Assembly: GCF_000377745.1 (NCBI RefSeq)
Contig: NZ_KB898709.1
Span: 129,001-193,000 of the forward strand
Direction: 5' to 3'
From: Gilvimarinus chinensis DSM 19667
GTDB taxonomy: Bacteria; Pseudomonadota; Gammaproteobacteria; Pseudomonadales; Cellvibrionaceae
Length of the DNA: 64,000 nt
Both the position numbers and the translations under genes were made by a program. The notes below the pieces were generated by a model, which was not told the origin of the DNA, searched no databases, and saw nothing but the letters and a program-made list of their open reading frames with translations. Position 1 is the stretch's first letter. Each line of letters starts with the position of its first letter. Positions 37,013 through 45,923 of this stretch are shown here, piece after piece.

Positions 37013-38374
37013 TTATTTAACCCAAACCTGTTTAGCGTTGACGAATTCGCGAATACCGTGGGGGCCGAGTTCCCGGCCAAAACCTGAGCGTTTGACCCCA
37101 CCGCTCGGCAGCCGGGGGTCTGTTTTGACAATACCGTTTATGGCCACCTGCCCAGTGTCGATTTGCTCTGCCCACTTTTCGGCCTTATCGACCTGAGCCG
37201 TCCAGATAGCAGCCCCCAAGCCGTACTCGGTTTGATTGGCAAGCGCCAGCGCTTCGTCAATATCGGCTACAGATGTCAATGCCATCACCGGGCCAAAGGT
37301 TTCCTCGCAAAACGCAGGCATTTCCGGGTGCACATCAGCAAGCAGTGTGGGGGGATAAAAATACCCTTCGCCCGCCGGCAGCTCTCCGCCCAACAGGCAG
37401 CTGGCGCCTTTGGCTATGGAATCGCTTACCTGGCGATGCAGGTTTTGCCGTAAGTCTTCGCGGGCAATTGGGCCAATGTCAGTATCGGTCAGCTGCGGAT
37501 CGCCCATGGTCAGCTTCGCCAACCGCTCTTCCACCATCACAGTGAACTCGCTGTAAATGGACTTTTCCACCAATATGCGTTTTGCCGCAATACAGGACTG
37601 CCCGGCATTGATGATCCGCGATAAAACCGCCGTGTCAGCCGCGGCGGCCAAATCCGCATCGGCCAGCACGATACACGGGTCGGACCCACCCAGTTCTAAC
37701 ACGCAGTGCTTAATTTCACTGCCCGCGACAGAAGCCACTTTTGCGCCAGCATTCGCCGAGCCGGTAAAAGAAACCGCAGAGATATCGGGGTGCCGAATAG
37801 CAGCCTCGGCTAAGTCAGTAGCGATGGGCAAGTTCACCATAATATTTTCCGGCGCGCCGGCAGCGGCGAAAGCCTCGGCAATGGCTTGAGCACAAGCAGG
37901 CACATTCGGGTCATGCTTCATGACACAGGTGTTACCCACCATCAACGCCGGGGCTAAATACCGAAAAGCCAACCATAGCGGCGCATTCCACGGCAGAATG
38001 CCTAATAACGCACCAAGCGGCTGATAGCGAACGTAACTGCGGGATGCGTCCGACTCAATAACATCACTTTGCAAAAAGCGCTCGGCATTTTGCGCATAAA
38101 ACTCAGCGCACCAAGCGGCCTTCTCAACCTCTGGCCCACCTTCTTTGATCGGCTTGCCCATCTCTTGCGCCATGAGTGTTGCCAGATGATCCTTGCGCTT
38201 GCGCAGTTCAGCAGCCACCGCATTAAGCACTTTAGCCCGGCCAGCAAAGCCCGTATCACGCCACGCGGGAAACGCCGCTTTTGCATCGGCAATACGTTGC
38301 GACATTTCCTGCTCGCTGAGCGATGGATACTCTGCAATTTTTTCTCCGGTATAAGGATTATTTGCCGTTAACAT
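37013..38374 (-). CDS. doeC: DoeC-like aldehyde dehydrogenase (aspartate-semialdehyde to aspartate)
   Basis: This 453-residue NAD(P)-dependent aldehyde dehydrogenase has the general-base Glu227 in VLELGGSDP and catalytic Cys261 in NAGQSCIAAKR, plus LGILPWNAPLWLAFR and VSFTGSANAGAKV for cofactor binding. By sequence alone it would be called a succinate-semialdehyde dehydrogenase. Its place as the last gene of an ectoine catabolic operon, eight bases after doeA with AGGAGG between, points to DoeC, which oxidises aspartate-4-semialdehyde to aspartate. The specific substrate is inference. Confidence 0.82.
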   Translation of the reverse strand: MLTANNPYTGEKIAEYPSLSEQEMSQRIADAKAAFPAWRDTGFAGRAKVLNAVAAELRKRKDHLATLMAQEMGKPIKEGGPEVEKAAWCAEFYAQNAERFLQSDVIESDASRSYVRYQPLGALLGILPWNAPLWLAFRYLAPALMVGNTCVMKHDPNVPACAQAIAEAFAAAGAPENIMVNLPIATDLAEAAIRHPDISAVSFTGSANAGAKVASVAGSEIKHCVLELGGSDPCIVLADADLAAAADTAVLSRIINAGQSCIAAKRILVEKSIYSEFTVMVEERLAKLTMGDPQLTDTDIGPIAREDLRQNLHRQVSDSIAKGASCLLGGELPAGEGYFYPPTLLADVHPEMPAFCEETFGPVMALTSVADIDEALALANQTEYGLGAAIWTAQVDKAEKWAEQIDTGQVAINGIVKTDPRLPSGGVKRSGFGRELGPHGIREFVNAKQVWVK

Positions 38375-38382
38375 AATGCCTC

Positions 38383-39651
38383 CTAGGATTGACTTTCAAC
38401 GTCTTCAGCCTGAGCCTGCTTGGCTTTTTTTTCTGCTTTGGCCGCCTTGCCCCGATGTTCATCCAGCTTGGCGATACCCGCGCCTTGATCAGCTTTCACG
38501 GTAAAATCTCTGTCCATGGTAAAGAAAGATTCACATCCCTCGGAGGTAATATGAATGGTGTCAGAAATGCCACAGGTTTTATCGCCATCCACACCCCACA
38601 TCCAGGGAATAATATGAAAAGTCATGCCCTCTTTTAATACCGTGGACTCACCCTGCTTGAGACTGACCATATAGCCTTCGTCCCAACTGGGCGGAAATGC
38701 GATACCAATAGCATAGCCAGAGCGGGTAATTAAACGCGCGCCCACATCGTTATCAGAAATAATATTACGGATTAAATTATCGGCATCGGAAACCGTCATA
38801 CCCGGTTGAAAATAATCGTGCACTACACTCAATGCCTGCTTCATTTTTTCCTGCGCTTTGTACATGGAGTCCGTTAAATCACCGAGCACCACCGTGCGCA
38901 TCATGGCAGTATGGTAGCGCCGATAACAACCGCCCACCTCAAGAAACACATGTTCGCCAGGCTGCACGGTACGTCCTTCCCAGGTCGCATGGCCAATCAT
39001 GGTGCGCGGCCCTGAGGTCACGTAAGGCATGACCGCTGGTGGCTCACCGCCGGCGCGAAACATACCGGCACTGATGGCCGCGCCAATTTCATTTTCGGTA
39101 GCGCCCGCCATGCATGCCTCAATGCCAGCTTGCATCCCTTTTTCAGTAGCCACAGCGGCTTTGCGCATAATGTCGATCTCAAGCGGAGATTTTTGTATGC
39201 GTCCTTCCTCTACAATACCGAAACAATCCAGCAGCTTACCTTCGGTTAAGGTTGTGTGAATAAAGTCTTGCTGATAGGCAGGAAAGAAATAGCTATTACG
39301 CTCGTAACCGATACGCTTATTAGAAAGACCAAACTCGCGCAATGCGTCAACCAGCATTTGAATGGCGCCACCGGTGTCCGGATACGGACGCGTGCGCTCC
39401 ACCCAGGTGCGGGCAAAAATATTGGACTCTTCCATGGCCCGCGTAATCATAAAAGGCTCTTGTTCCAGCGGCACCACCAATGCCTGAAAAAACGAATAAC
39501 CAGTGGTTTGATAATCCGTTAGATACATAATGTTTTCAGGGTCGGTAATCACCACGGCGTCCAGATGGCGCTCAGCAATGCGGGTGCGTAGCTCGCCCAA
39601 ACGGCGCTCGTATTCCTCAAAGGGAAACGTCATATCATCGCGTTGAATCAT
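38383..39651 (-). CDS. doeA: DoeA, ectoine hydrolase (M24 family)
   Basis: This 422-residue enzyme has a creatinase-type fold: an N-terminal domain (ERHLDAVVITDPENIMYLTDYQTTGYSFF) and a C-terminal M24 pita-bread domain (MIGHATWEGRTVQPGEHVFLEVGGCYRRYHTAMMRTVVLG). DoeA opens the ring of ectoine to give acetyl-diaminobutyrate. The C-terminus is extended and lysine/alanine-rich. Its ATG overlaps the doeD stop (TAATG), with GGAGG seven bases upstream; a later in-frame ATG has no ribosome site. Two of the three neighbours are recognisably ectoine catabolic genes, which firms up the call. Confidence 0.9.
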   Translation of the reverse strand: MIQRDDMTFPFEEYERRLGELRTRIAERHLDAVVITDPENIMYLTDYQTTGYSFFQALVVPLEQEPFMITRAMEESNIFARTWVERTRPYPDTGGAIQMLVDALREFGLSNKRIGYERNSYFFPAYQQDFIHTTLTEGKLLDCFGIVEEGRIQKSPLEIDIMRKAAVATEKGMQAGIEACMAGATENEIGAAISAGMFRAGGEPPAVMPYVTSGPRTMIGHATWEGRTVQPGEHVFLEVGGCYRRYHTAMMRTVVLGDLTDSMYKAQEKMKQALSVVHDYFQPGMTVSDADNLIRNIISDNDVGARLITRSGYAIGIAFPPSWDEGYMVSLKQGESTVLKEGMTFHIIPWMWGVDGDKTCGISDTIHITSEGCESFFTMDRDFTVKADQGAGIAKLDEHRGKAAKAEKKAKQAQAEDVESQS

Positions 39652-40922
39652 TAGGCGGCCTCCATCACTTTTTGCGTATGGTGAATCAGGGTTTTCAACC
39701 CTTCCTCTAAGTCGCTATCGGGTATGGTTAGCGGCGGTATTAACTTCACCACTCGGCCACCAGAGCCACAGGCAGACACCAACAAGCCATCGGCAAAGCA
39801 AGCGCTGACAATTTCTTTAGCACGCTCACCCGAACCGACATCAAGCCCGTAAATCATGCCCTTGCCTCGAACCTGAACATCCGCAAAGGTTTTTTCCAAA
39901 GGCGCAATCATCGAGAGCATTTTCTCGCCTTTGCTCACCACCTCTTGCAAAAAATTCTCGTCTTCGAAATAACTGATCGCTTCGGTACCCGCCACAAAAC
40001 TCAAACCTTGGCCGCGAAACGTGCCCGTGTGCTCACCAGGCTTCCAATGTTTATCCACCTCGGGCTTCACCAAATTTAACGCCAAGGGTGTGCCCCAGCC
40101 GCCGATGCCTTTTGCCAGGCAAATAACGTCTGGATCTATATCGCAATCGTCAAAACTGAAGAATGAACCCGTACGACCACACCCCACTTGAATATCGTCT
40201 ACGATCAATAACGCACCCACTTCTTTCGCCAGTGCCTGTAGATCTTGCAGCCACTGCTTATCGGCCACATTCACGCCGCCCTCTGCTTGAATGGTTTCGA
40301 CCAAAAAAGCCGCCGGAGGTAAAATTCCACTGGAGCCGTCTTTATAAAGTGCGCGCAGCTCATCAATCACGGTTTTGCCATCACTCAATGGATTATCGCT
40401 GGTGTGTTTGTCAGCGCCAAAAGCAAAGTGCGACACATGATTAAGCGGTACGCCCGCCGCGCCACGAAACGCTTGGTTCGCCGTGCAGGCAAGTGCACCC
40501 AAGGTCATACCGTGAAAACCGTGAGTAAACGCAACAATTTCAGTGCGCCCGGTTGCGCGGCGTGCAATTTTTAACGCAGCCTCAACGGCATTGGTTCCGG
40601 TGGGCCCCATAAATTGCATTTTGTGCGGCATATTGCGCGGCTCTAACACCACGCGGGTAAACGCCTGCATAAACTTTTCTTTGGCTGTACTGTGCATATC
40701 CAAATGATGAGTCACACCGTCGTTTTGAATGTAATCAATCACCGCTTTTTTCATTCGCTCATTGTTGTGCCCGAAATTAAGCACACCAGCACCAGCAAAA
40801 AAATCAATGTATTCTTTGCCATCGCTGTCCGTTTGCCTGGCGTTACTCGCGGTATCGAAAATCACCGGATAAACGCGGCAGTAACCACGAATTTCTGATT
40901 CACGCTGTTCGAAAATACTCAT
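39651..40922 (-). CDS. doeD: Diaminobutyrate-2-oxoglutarate aminotransferase (DoeD; EctB homologue)
   Basis: This 423-residue class III PLP aminotransferase swaps the 4-amino group of diaminobutyrate with 2-oxoglutarate. PLP motifs include GPTGTNAVEAALKIARRATG, FTHGFHGMTLGALACT, LIVDDIQVGCGRTGSFF and the PLP lysine in CLAKGIGGWG (Lys271). The fold is shared with EctB, which makes ectoine; ectA and ectC are absent and doeA, doeB2 and doeC flank it, so a breakdown role is favoured. The ATG at 40922 is preferred because AAGGAG lies seven bases upstream; an in-frame ATG 18 bases earlier lacks this. Confidence 0.88.
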   Translation of the reverse strand: MSIFEQRESEIRGYCRVYPVIFDTASNARQTDSDGKEYIDFFAGAGVLNFGHNNERMKKAVIDYIQNDGVTHHLDMHSTAKEKFMQAFTRVVLEPRNMPHKMQFMGPTGTNAVEAALKIARRATGRTEIVAFTHGFHGMTLGALACTANQAFRGAAGVPLNHVSHFAFGADKHTSDNPLSDGKTVIDELRALYKDGSSGILPPAAFLVETIQAEGGVNVADKQWLQDLQALAKEVGALLIVDDIQVGCGRTGSFFSFDDCDIDPDVICLAKGIGGWGTPLALNLVKPEVDKHWKPGEHTGTFRGQGLSFVAGTEAISYFEDENFLQEVVSKGEKMLSMIAPLEKTFADVQVRGKGMIYGLDVGSGERAKEIVSACFADGLLVSACGSGGRVVKLIPPLTIPDSDLEEGLKTLIHHTQKVMEAA

Positions 40923-40970
40923 AACTTTCTCCTTAGTCACGCGGGTAGCGTTAGCTGTATTTTGCTGTCG

Positions 40971-42131
40971 TTAATCGGGCAGTGGAGCGCCTACTAGTTG
41001 ACTGTAAAGTCGGGTTACAGGCTCTAGCAGTCGGTCATTAAAATCGTAGTAAGGACTGTGACAGGGGTGGTGATGAGCATTACCATCATCAGCCCCAATC
41101 AAAGCGAAGGCACCGGGTATCTCGCGCAGGTAATAGCTGAAATCTTCCGAGGCCATAATGGGCACGCGGCTTAAACTGTCGAGAGCGTCGGTGCCGTAAA
41201 GCTGCGCCCAGGCGCTGCGCATAGCCGCGGCAGGCTCGGCATGATTTATCGTCACGTGGTAACGCGGGAAAATATTGACTTCACACTCAACGCCGTAACT
41301 GGCCGACACCTGCGAGCTAATACTTTGAATAAGCTGGTTGACTTGATCGCGCGCAATTTCATCCGAAACGCGAATGCTGCCCCCAATCGTCGCCTTGGCG
41401 GGAATAACGGTTGCCGCGCTGGGTGCGTTGATGGACGTAACACTGACTACGGTAGCCTGTTGCGGTGCCAAGCGGCGGCTGACAATTTGTTGCAGTGCTT
41501 GTACAACCGCGCTTGCAGCGAGCACCGGATCGCGGCAAAGCTCTGGCTGACTGGCGTGGCCGCCCACGCCGTGTAGCTCAATTTCAAACGTGCCATTACC
41601 GCACATGACAATACCGTCGGGGCAAAGCAATTTGCCAAATTCGATCGCCGGCCAATTGTGCCAGCCGTAAATACGGCTTACCCCTTCCAACGCGCCGTCG
41701 TTAATCATTTCGCGGGCGCCATGGCCACCCTCTTCGGCGGGCTGAAAGATCAGTGTTACGGGGCCGGGCAATCTCGCTTCAACGCGTTTAAGCCACGCCG
41801 CGCTGGCCAGTAAGGCGGCCGTGTGGCCGTCGTGCCCACAAGCATGCATACAACCGGGCTGACTCGACTGCCAAGGTTTATCCGTTTGCTCAAGGATGGG
41901 AAGCGCATCGATATCACCACGCAGTGCAAGGTGTTCACCTTTGCCATCCGGGTTTAGTCTGGCCAAGGTGCCTGTTTTTGCACAAGCACTCCAGGGAATA
42001 GATAGCTTGTCTAGCTGCTGGCGAATGGTTTTCGCCGTACTCACTTCTTGCCAGCCAAGCTCGGGTTGGCTGTGAAGTTGCCGACGTATGCGCTGCGCCT
42101 CACTCATCAGTTGCTGCCAGTACTGCGTCAT
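40971..42131 (-). CDS. doeB2: DoeB2-like N-acetyl-diaminobutyrate deacetylase (M20 family)
   Basis: This 386-residue M20D amidohydrolase has metal-site motifs RGDIDALPI, MHACGHDGHTAALLA, QPAEEGGHGAREMI and EDFSYYL. Similar proteins include hippurate and acyl-amino-acid hydrolases. As the first gene of the ectoine operon it most likely removes the acetyl group from acetyl-diaminobutyrate, the job done in Halomonas by the unrelated-looking DoeB. GAGGG sits four bases before the ATG. A hairpin and a candidate promoter lie just upstream at 42158-42207. Confidence 0.8.
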   Translation of the reverse strand: MTQYWQQLMSEAQRIRRQLHSQPELGWQEVSTAKTIRQQLDKLSIPWSACAKTGTLARLNPDGKGEHLALRGDIDALPILEQTDKPWQSSQPGCMHACGHDGHTAALLASAAWLKRVEARLPGPVTLIFQPAEEGGHGAREMINDGALEGVSRIYGWHNWPAIEFGKLLCPDGIVMCGNGTFEIELHGVGGHASQPELCRDPVLAASAVVQALQQIVSRRLAPQQATVVSVTSINAPSAATVIPAKATIGGSIRVSDEIARDQVNQLIQSISSQVSASYGVECEVNIFPRYHVTINHAEPAAAMRSAWAQLYGTDALDSLSRVPIMASEDFSYYLREIPGAFALIGADDGNAHHHPCHSPYYDFNDRLLEPVTRLYSQLVGAPLPD

Positions 42132-42647
42132 AAGCCCTCAAGTAAAACAAGGAATAGGTATCAGTGATTTCTCTCTGATACTAGACGCTACGCAAGGGTT
42201 GTTCCAATGAGTAAATCGAGGGTTTACAACACTTAAGATCACAAAAATAGAGCAAAGAGAAGGCAAACCGAAAAAATGCGCCCCGAAAAAGCGCAAACCG
42301 TGCAGGAATTTGAAAAATTCACAGAGTGGGCTCTCTATTTTTCTTGAATCTAGCCTTTGTAAAAAGCATAAGCCTTGTGACCGCATCGAAACGACTTTGC
42401 GACATTTTTGTGAAATTTGGGGGGCTATTTTATTCACCCCGTATTTAATTTCCCCGCAGGCCTTTTGCCAGCACTCATTCACGGTTTTACCACAGTTAAC
42501 AGCCACTACCGACTTACAGTACCGTTCAATCGCTTGGCGCTATACCTTTATACTCGCGCCGCCCAAGCTCATCTGGGTCTAGGGGCCAATATAACGTATG
42601 ATAGCTCGCGATTTAGAGTCAGTAACGCATACCGGAGTCCCCCCATT
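42132..42647. other. Intergenic region between divergent doe operon and TauE/SafE gene
   Basis: About 515 bases between divergent genes. The left end carries the doe promoter candidate and an inverted repeat. A GGAG ten bases before the ATG at 42648 serves the right-hand gene. No gene for an Lrp/AsnC (DoeX) or MocR (EnuR) regulator, usual near doe genes, lies here; the short open frames have no family resemblance. Confidence 0.6.
42158..42207 (-). promoter_or_regulatory. Candidate doe promoter with overlapping inverted repeat
   Basis: On the minus strand, TTGGAA (42202-42207) and TAGTAT (42178-42183) are 18 bases apart. The -10 box overlaps an inverted repeat, CTGATAC/GTATCAG (42158-42164 and 42175-42181, 10-base spacing), 27-50 bases before doeB2. 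This is the layout expected for a repressor site, or for a 5' leader hairpin. Confidence 0.45.
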
Positions 42648-43670
42648 ATGTCTATTAAACCGCAGCCCAGACCCCATTTATGGGTTTGGTTTTTATGGCT
42701 TGCTCTATTTTATGTAGCCTGGGTGTGGTTAATTCAGGAGGACGGTGCCTGGGAAGCAGCCAAGGCCCACTGGCCCATTGCCCTCGCTATGGCGATAGGA
42801 AGCTACGCGGCAGGCTCCACGCCTATGGGAGGGGGCACAGTAGGGTTTCCGGTGCTGGTTCTGTTTTTCGATCTGCCCGCGAGCCTGGGGCGTGACTTCA
42901 GCTTTGCGGTGCAGTCGGTCGGCATGGTTAGCGCCAGCATTTTCATTTTTGCACGGCGCCAACCGCTCGCTTGGTCTTTGCTTAAGGGGGCCACCGCAGG
43001 TGCCCTCATCGGCACACCAATAGGGATTTTTTTTCTCGCCCCCCTGTTTGCGGACTTATGGATAAAAGTCGCTTTTGCTGTGCTCTGGGGTAGCTTTGGG
43101 CTGCTCCATCTCTACCGGATCGGTGAAATTGCCAGTCATACAGGCATGACCGATTTTGACGAAACCTGGGATTTAAAAGTCGGTTTTAGTTTAGGGCTTA
43201 CCGCCAGCGCACTGGCCGTTGCAGTAACCGGCGTGGGTATTGATATGGTGATTTATGCCGCTTTGGTACTGCTGTGCCGCGCGGATTTAAAGATCGCCAT
43301 TCCCACATCGGTTGTCATTATGGCCTTTAACTCGGTATACGGAGTGATTCTAAAAAGCGCCACTGACAGCTGGCAACCGGGTGTTTACGACAACTGGCTA
43401 GCCGCTGCACCGGTGGTAGCACTTGGCGCCCCCTTGGGCGTATTTATTGTGGATTTGATTGGCCGCAAACCGACGTTATTGGTCGTCGCTACTTTATGTG
43501 TTGGGCAGTTCATCTGGACTTGCTTCGCAGAACAAGAAGCGCTAGGCGTTTGGGGAATTGGGGCGGCAATTGCCGCTGTACTATTATGTTTAGCTGGCTT
43601 CGAAAAACTGCGCAGCTGGGGTATCAAACTTGTAACAGCGGCACAAATAAAGGCGCACACCGATCGTTAA
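42648..43670 (+). CDS. TauE/SafE (sulfite exporter) family permease
   Basis: This 340-residue inner-membrane protein has about eight to nine hydrophobic helices. The family's glycine-rich repeats are seen in AIGSYAAGSTPMGGGTVGFPVLVLFF and VTGVGIDMVIYAALVLLC. TauE/SafE proteins move sulfonates, sulfite, sulfoacetate or related organic anions; no pathway gene nearby shows which. The start MSIKPQPRPHLWVWF is chosen over an in-frame ATG 231 bases upstream, because GGAG precedes it and the first helix follows directly. It ends inside a hairpin shared with the convergent gene. Confidence 0.82.
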   Translation: MSIKPQPRPHLWVWFLWLALFYVAWVWLIQEDGAWEAAKAHWPIALAMAIGSYAAGSTPMGGGTVGFPVLVLFFDLPASLGRDFSFAVQSVGMVSASIFIFARRQPLAWSLLKGATAGALIGTPIGIFFLAPLFADLWIKVAFAVLWGSFGLLHLYRIGEIASHTGMTDFDETWDLKVGFSLGLTASALAVAVTGVGIDMVIYAALVLLCRADLKIAIPTSVVIMAFNSVYGVILKSATDSWQPGVYDNWLAAAPVVALGAPLGVFIVDLIGRKPTLLVVATLCVGQFIWTCFAEQEALGVWGIGAAIAAVLLCLAGFEKLRSWGIKLVTAAQIKAHTDR

Positions 43671-43682
43671 TCGGTGTGCGCC
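43652..43682. terminator. Hairpin over the TauE/SafE stop codon (possible bidirectional terminator)
   Basis: GGCGCACACCGAT (43652-43664) and ATCGGTGTGCGCC (43670-43682) form a perfect 13-base stem, with the stop codon TAA at the loop edge. It sits between convergent genes, but lacks a clear T-run on either strand. Confidence 0.5.
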
Positions 43683-43686
43683 GCAT

Positions 43687-45717
43687 TTAAAAACGGCTAC
43701 TGCTCAGCAATACCTTATCTCCAGTTACTGTATCGACCACTTGCAGCCTCTGGTAATAATCATCGCCGCCAACCACATACACCAGGCCGCTTTCACTTTG
43801 AAATACCATATCCTTGGAAGCGGCTCCGCGCGGGTCAACATCTTCAACTAACACGCTACGCTCGCCAGTAGCTAAATCTACAGCGGTAATATCATCCGCT
43901 GTACTGGTTAGAACAAAAGCACGATTGTTAGGAGTATCGACGTCCAAAGCGACTGATGTTTCAAGCGGCTTGGGGCCGAACGATACAGAGTCCCCCGGCG
44001 ACAAAATTTCTGCATAAGCGGGCAACTGAGTCACATCAATCCCCAGCAGATCGACCGCACTGGAAAGACTTTGTGTCGCCAGCAGACGCTGCCTATTTTC
44101 ATCCCATGAAACATGAGTAGGGGTAGTCACAGGCTCACCCGGCGTAGAGGCATCAGAGACCAGCTGCGTTTCCTGCGTGTCCAACTGAAGCCTTACCACA
44201 CGTCCGGCATACTCATCTGCGATGTAGAGATTTCTGTCTGAGTGTAAGTACAACCCCTGTGGCCCCACCAGCGCATTCTCATCATTAAGGGTTAAATGCA
44301 GTGGCTGTCGTTGACCATTTGCCCGTGACACAGTAACCAGCTTCCCCTGAATTTCCGTAAAGGTTTCTCCTGTGTCCGGGTCTTGTGTCTCCGTCTCGGA
44401 CCAGCCGCTCAAATAAAACAGCTCTTGTTCAGCGTCATAAATAATATCGGTAAACGTTGTTGCCGTATCGCCCTCAGCCACGTCAGAAAAATCTGTAATA
44501 TTGGCTGAGCGATACCCGCTGGCCAAGTCGATCGAAATGAGCTTGAGATCCGACGCCTGTGTACCGCTGGCCAACACCCACGCCTCTGCCCCGTTCGGAG
44601 CAAGTACCATTGCGGTGGTTTGCACCCACAGCTCTCCACCGCCAGCACGCGCAGATGGCGACAATGCAAGAACCGATTCGGAATAACCTACACGGCCCAT
44701 ATTGTCGTACGCAGACACCATAAGCCGAGCGCTGGCAGCACCTTCTGGCAACATAACATCGCTGGCGCGCCAATGACCGTCGGCACCAAGTGTTGCCTCT
44801 ACTGGCGTCACACCAGCATCAACGGTTACTTTTGTCAGCTCAGATTCATCGGCAACCGACACTTTGCCAAATACATCAATGTCGGTAGAGGAGTAGGCAC
44901 CCTGCGCAGGAGGAAACTCAAGATTTACCACTGGGACATCCGCGCTCGTGGCGACAATTGTAACGGTATCGCTTGCAGCGGCTCCTTCATCATCCTCTAC
45001 CCGCAAGCTAAAACGAAAGCGCTGCTCCTGCTCCGAATCTGGCACCTCAAAGCGCGCCGTTTTTTCATTCGCAGCCTCTAACTGCACCGCAGGACCGTCC
45101 ACCTGCTGCCACTGATAATGAACAATTTCTCCATCGGGGTCATAAGCCGTTGCCCCCAAAGTTACGCTCGCCCGGTCCGATACCGTACGCAGATTCCCCG
45201 CGTTTACAATCGGCGTCTGGTTTACGCGATTAATAGTGACACTCATAGTGTCAGAACTTTCTGCACCTTGATCATCGCCTACCGTTAAGCGAAATTGCAT
45301 TACCGCCGTGGAGTCCACGCCCGTATTTGGCGCGACAAATCGATAATGTCCGGAGCCCTGGTCAACTATTGACAATGGCGCACGCGGACCTGACACCTGC
45401 TCCCAAACCAATGAGGTAACGTCACCATCCACATCTCGGGCGTCGGCCATTAAATCAACCGTGTCGCCAGCAGCTACCGTTTGATCAGCACCGGCGTCGA
45501 CTACGGGTGCCGTGTTTTCACCCATCGAACTCGAAGAAGATGAGGACGCACTACTTTCCTCCGAACTGCTGGAACTACTAATAACAGAACTGCTCGAGGA
45601 TGAGGCAATTGAGTTCGATGAATCATCGCTGTCACTACCGCAGGCCGATAATCCCAAGGCCAATACGCATGTCGCCAGCAACGTCCGTTTTGATAAAGGG
45701 TGGTGTACATTACTCAT
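43687..45717 (-). CDS. Lipoprotein with poly-serine linker, PKD-like domains and beta-propeller
   Basis: This about 676-residue protein has a lipoprotein signal peptide (lipobox LSAC). A serine-rich linker of about 45 residues follows, then two PKD/cadherin-like domains (NTAPVVDAGADQTVAAGD, QTPIVNAGNLRTVSD) and another beta-rich domain. The C-terminal half, from about residue 370, looks like a YVTN/NHL-type beta-propeller (GLYLHSDRNLYIADEYAG). Poly-serine linkers are typical of surface enzymes in Saccharophagus-like bacteria. No catalytic motif is seen; surface binding is a guess. The ATG at 45717 is preferred over one 48 bases upstream because it starts the signal peptide. Confidence 0.8.
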   Translation of the reverse strand: MSNVHHPLSKRTLLATCVLALGLSACGSDSDDSSNSIASSSSSSVISSSSSSEESSASSSSSSSMGENTAPVVDAGADQTVAAGDTVDLMADARDVDGDVTSLVWEQVSGPRAPLSIVDQGSGHYRFVAPNTGVDSTAVMQFRLTVGDDQGAESSDTMSVTINRVNQTPIVNAGNLRTVSDRASVTLGATAYDPDGEIVHYQWQQVDGPAVQLEAANEKTARFEVPDSEQEQRFRFSLRVEDDEGAAASDTVTIVATSADVPVVNLEFPPAQGAYSSTDIDVFGKVSVADESELTKVTVDAGVTPVEATLGADGHWRASDVMLPEGAASARLMVSAYDNMGRVGYSESVLALSPSARAGGGELWVQTTAMVLAPNGAEAWVLASGTQASDLKLISIDLASGYRSANITDFSDVAEGDTATTFTDIIYDAEQELFYLSGWSETETQDPDTGETFTEIQGKLVTVSRANGQRQPLHLTLNDENALVGPQGLYLHSDRNLYIADEYAGRVVRLQLDTQETQLVSDASTPGEPVTTPTHVSWDENRQRLLATQSLSSAVDLLGIDVTQLPAYAEILSPGDSVSFGPKPLETSVALDVDTPNNRAFVLTSTADDITAVDLATGERSVLVEDVDPRGAASKDMVFQSESGLVYVVGGDDYYQRLQVVDTVTGDKVLLSSSRF

Positions 45718-45923
45718 ACGCGTTTTCCGTTTTGCTTGTATTGTGCGGGCTAAAGCAGAAACCATACCAAAGGAAATAACCCTTTACTTTCAATAACCTA
45801 CACATAAAACCATGGATTTCACAAGCACAAGAAAACGTAAATTTCGCGCATTTTGAAAAACTGACAAGAACCAATAGCGGCCATCAATATTTCAATAACA
45901 GACAAAAGCCTCGGGAGATCACC

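Noticed and set aside
39651-40922. Ectoine synthesis operon (ectABC)
   Set aside because: The aminotransferase could be EctB, but ectA and ectC are absent and the flanking genes are hydrolase, deacetylase and dehydrogenase of the breakdown route.
45512-45796. Leu/Glu-rich plus-strand frame over the serine linker
   Set aside because: It is the antisense reading of serine codons in the poly-serine lipoprotein, not a gene.
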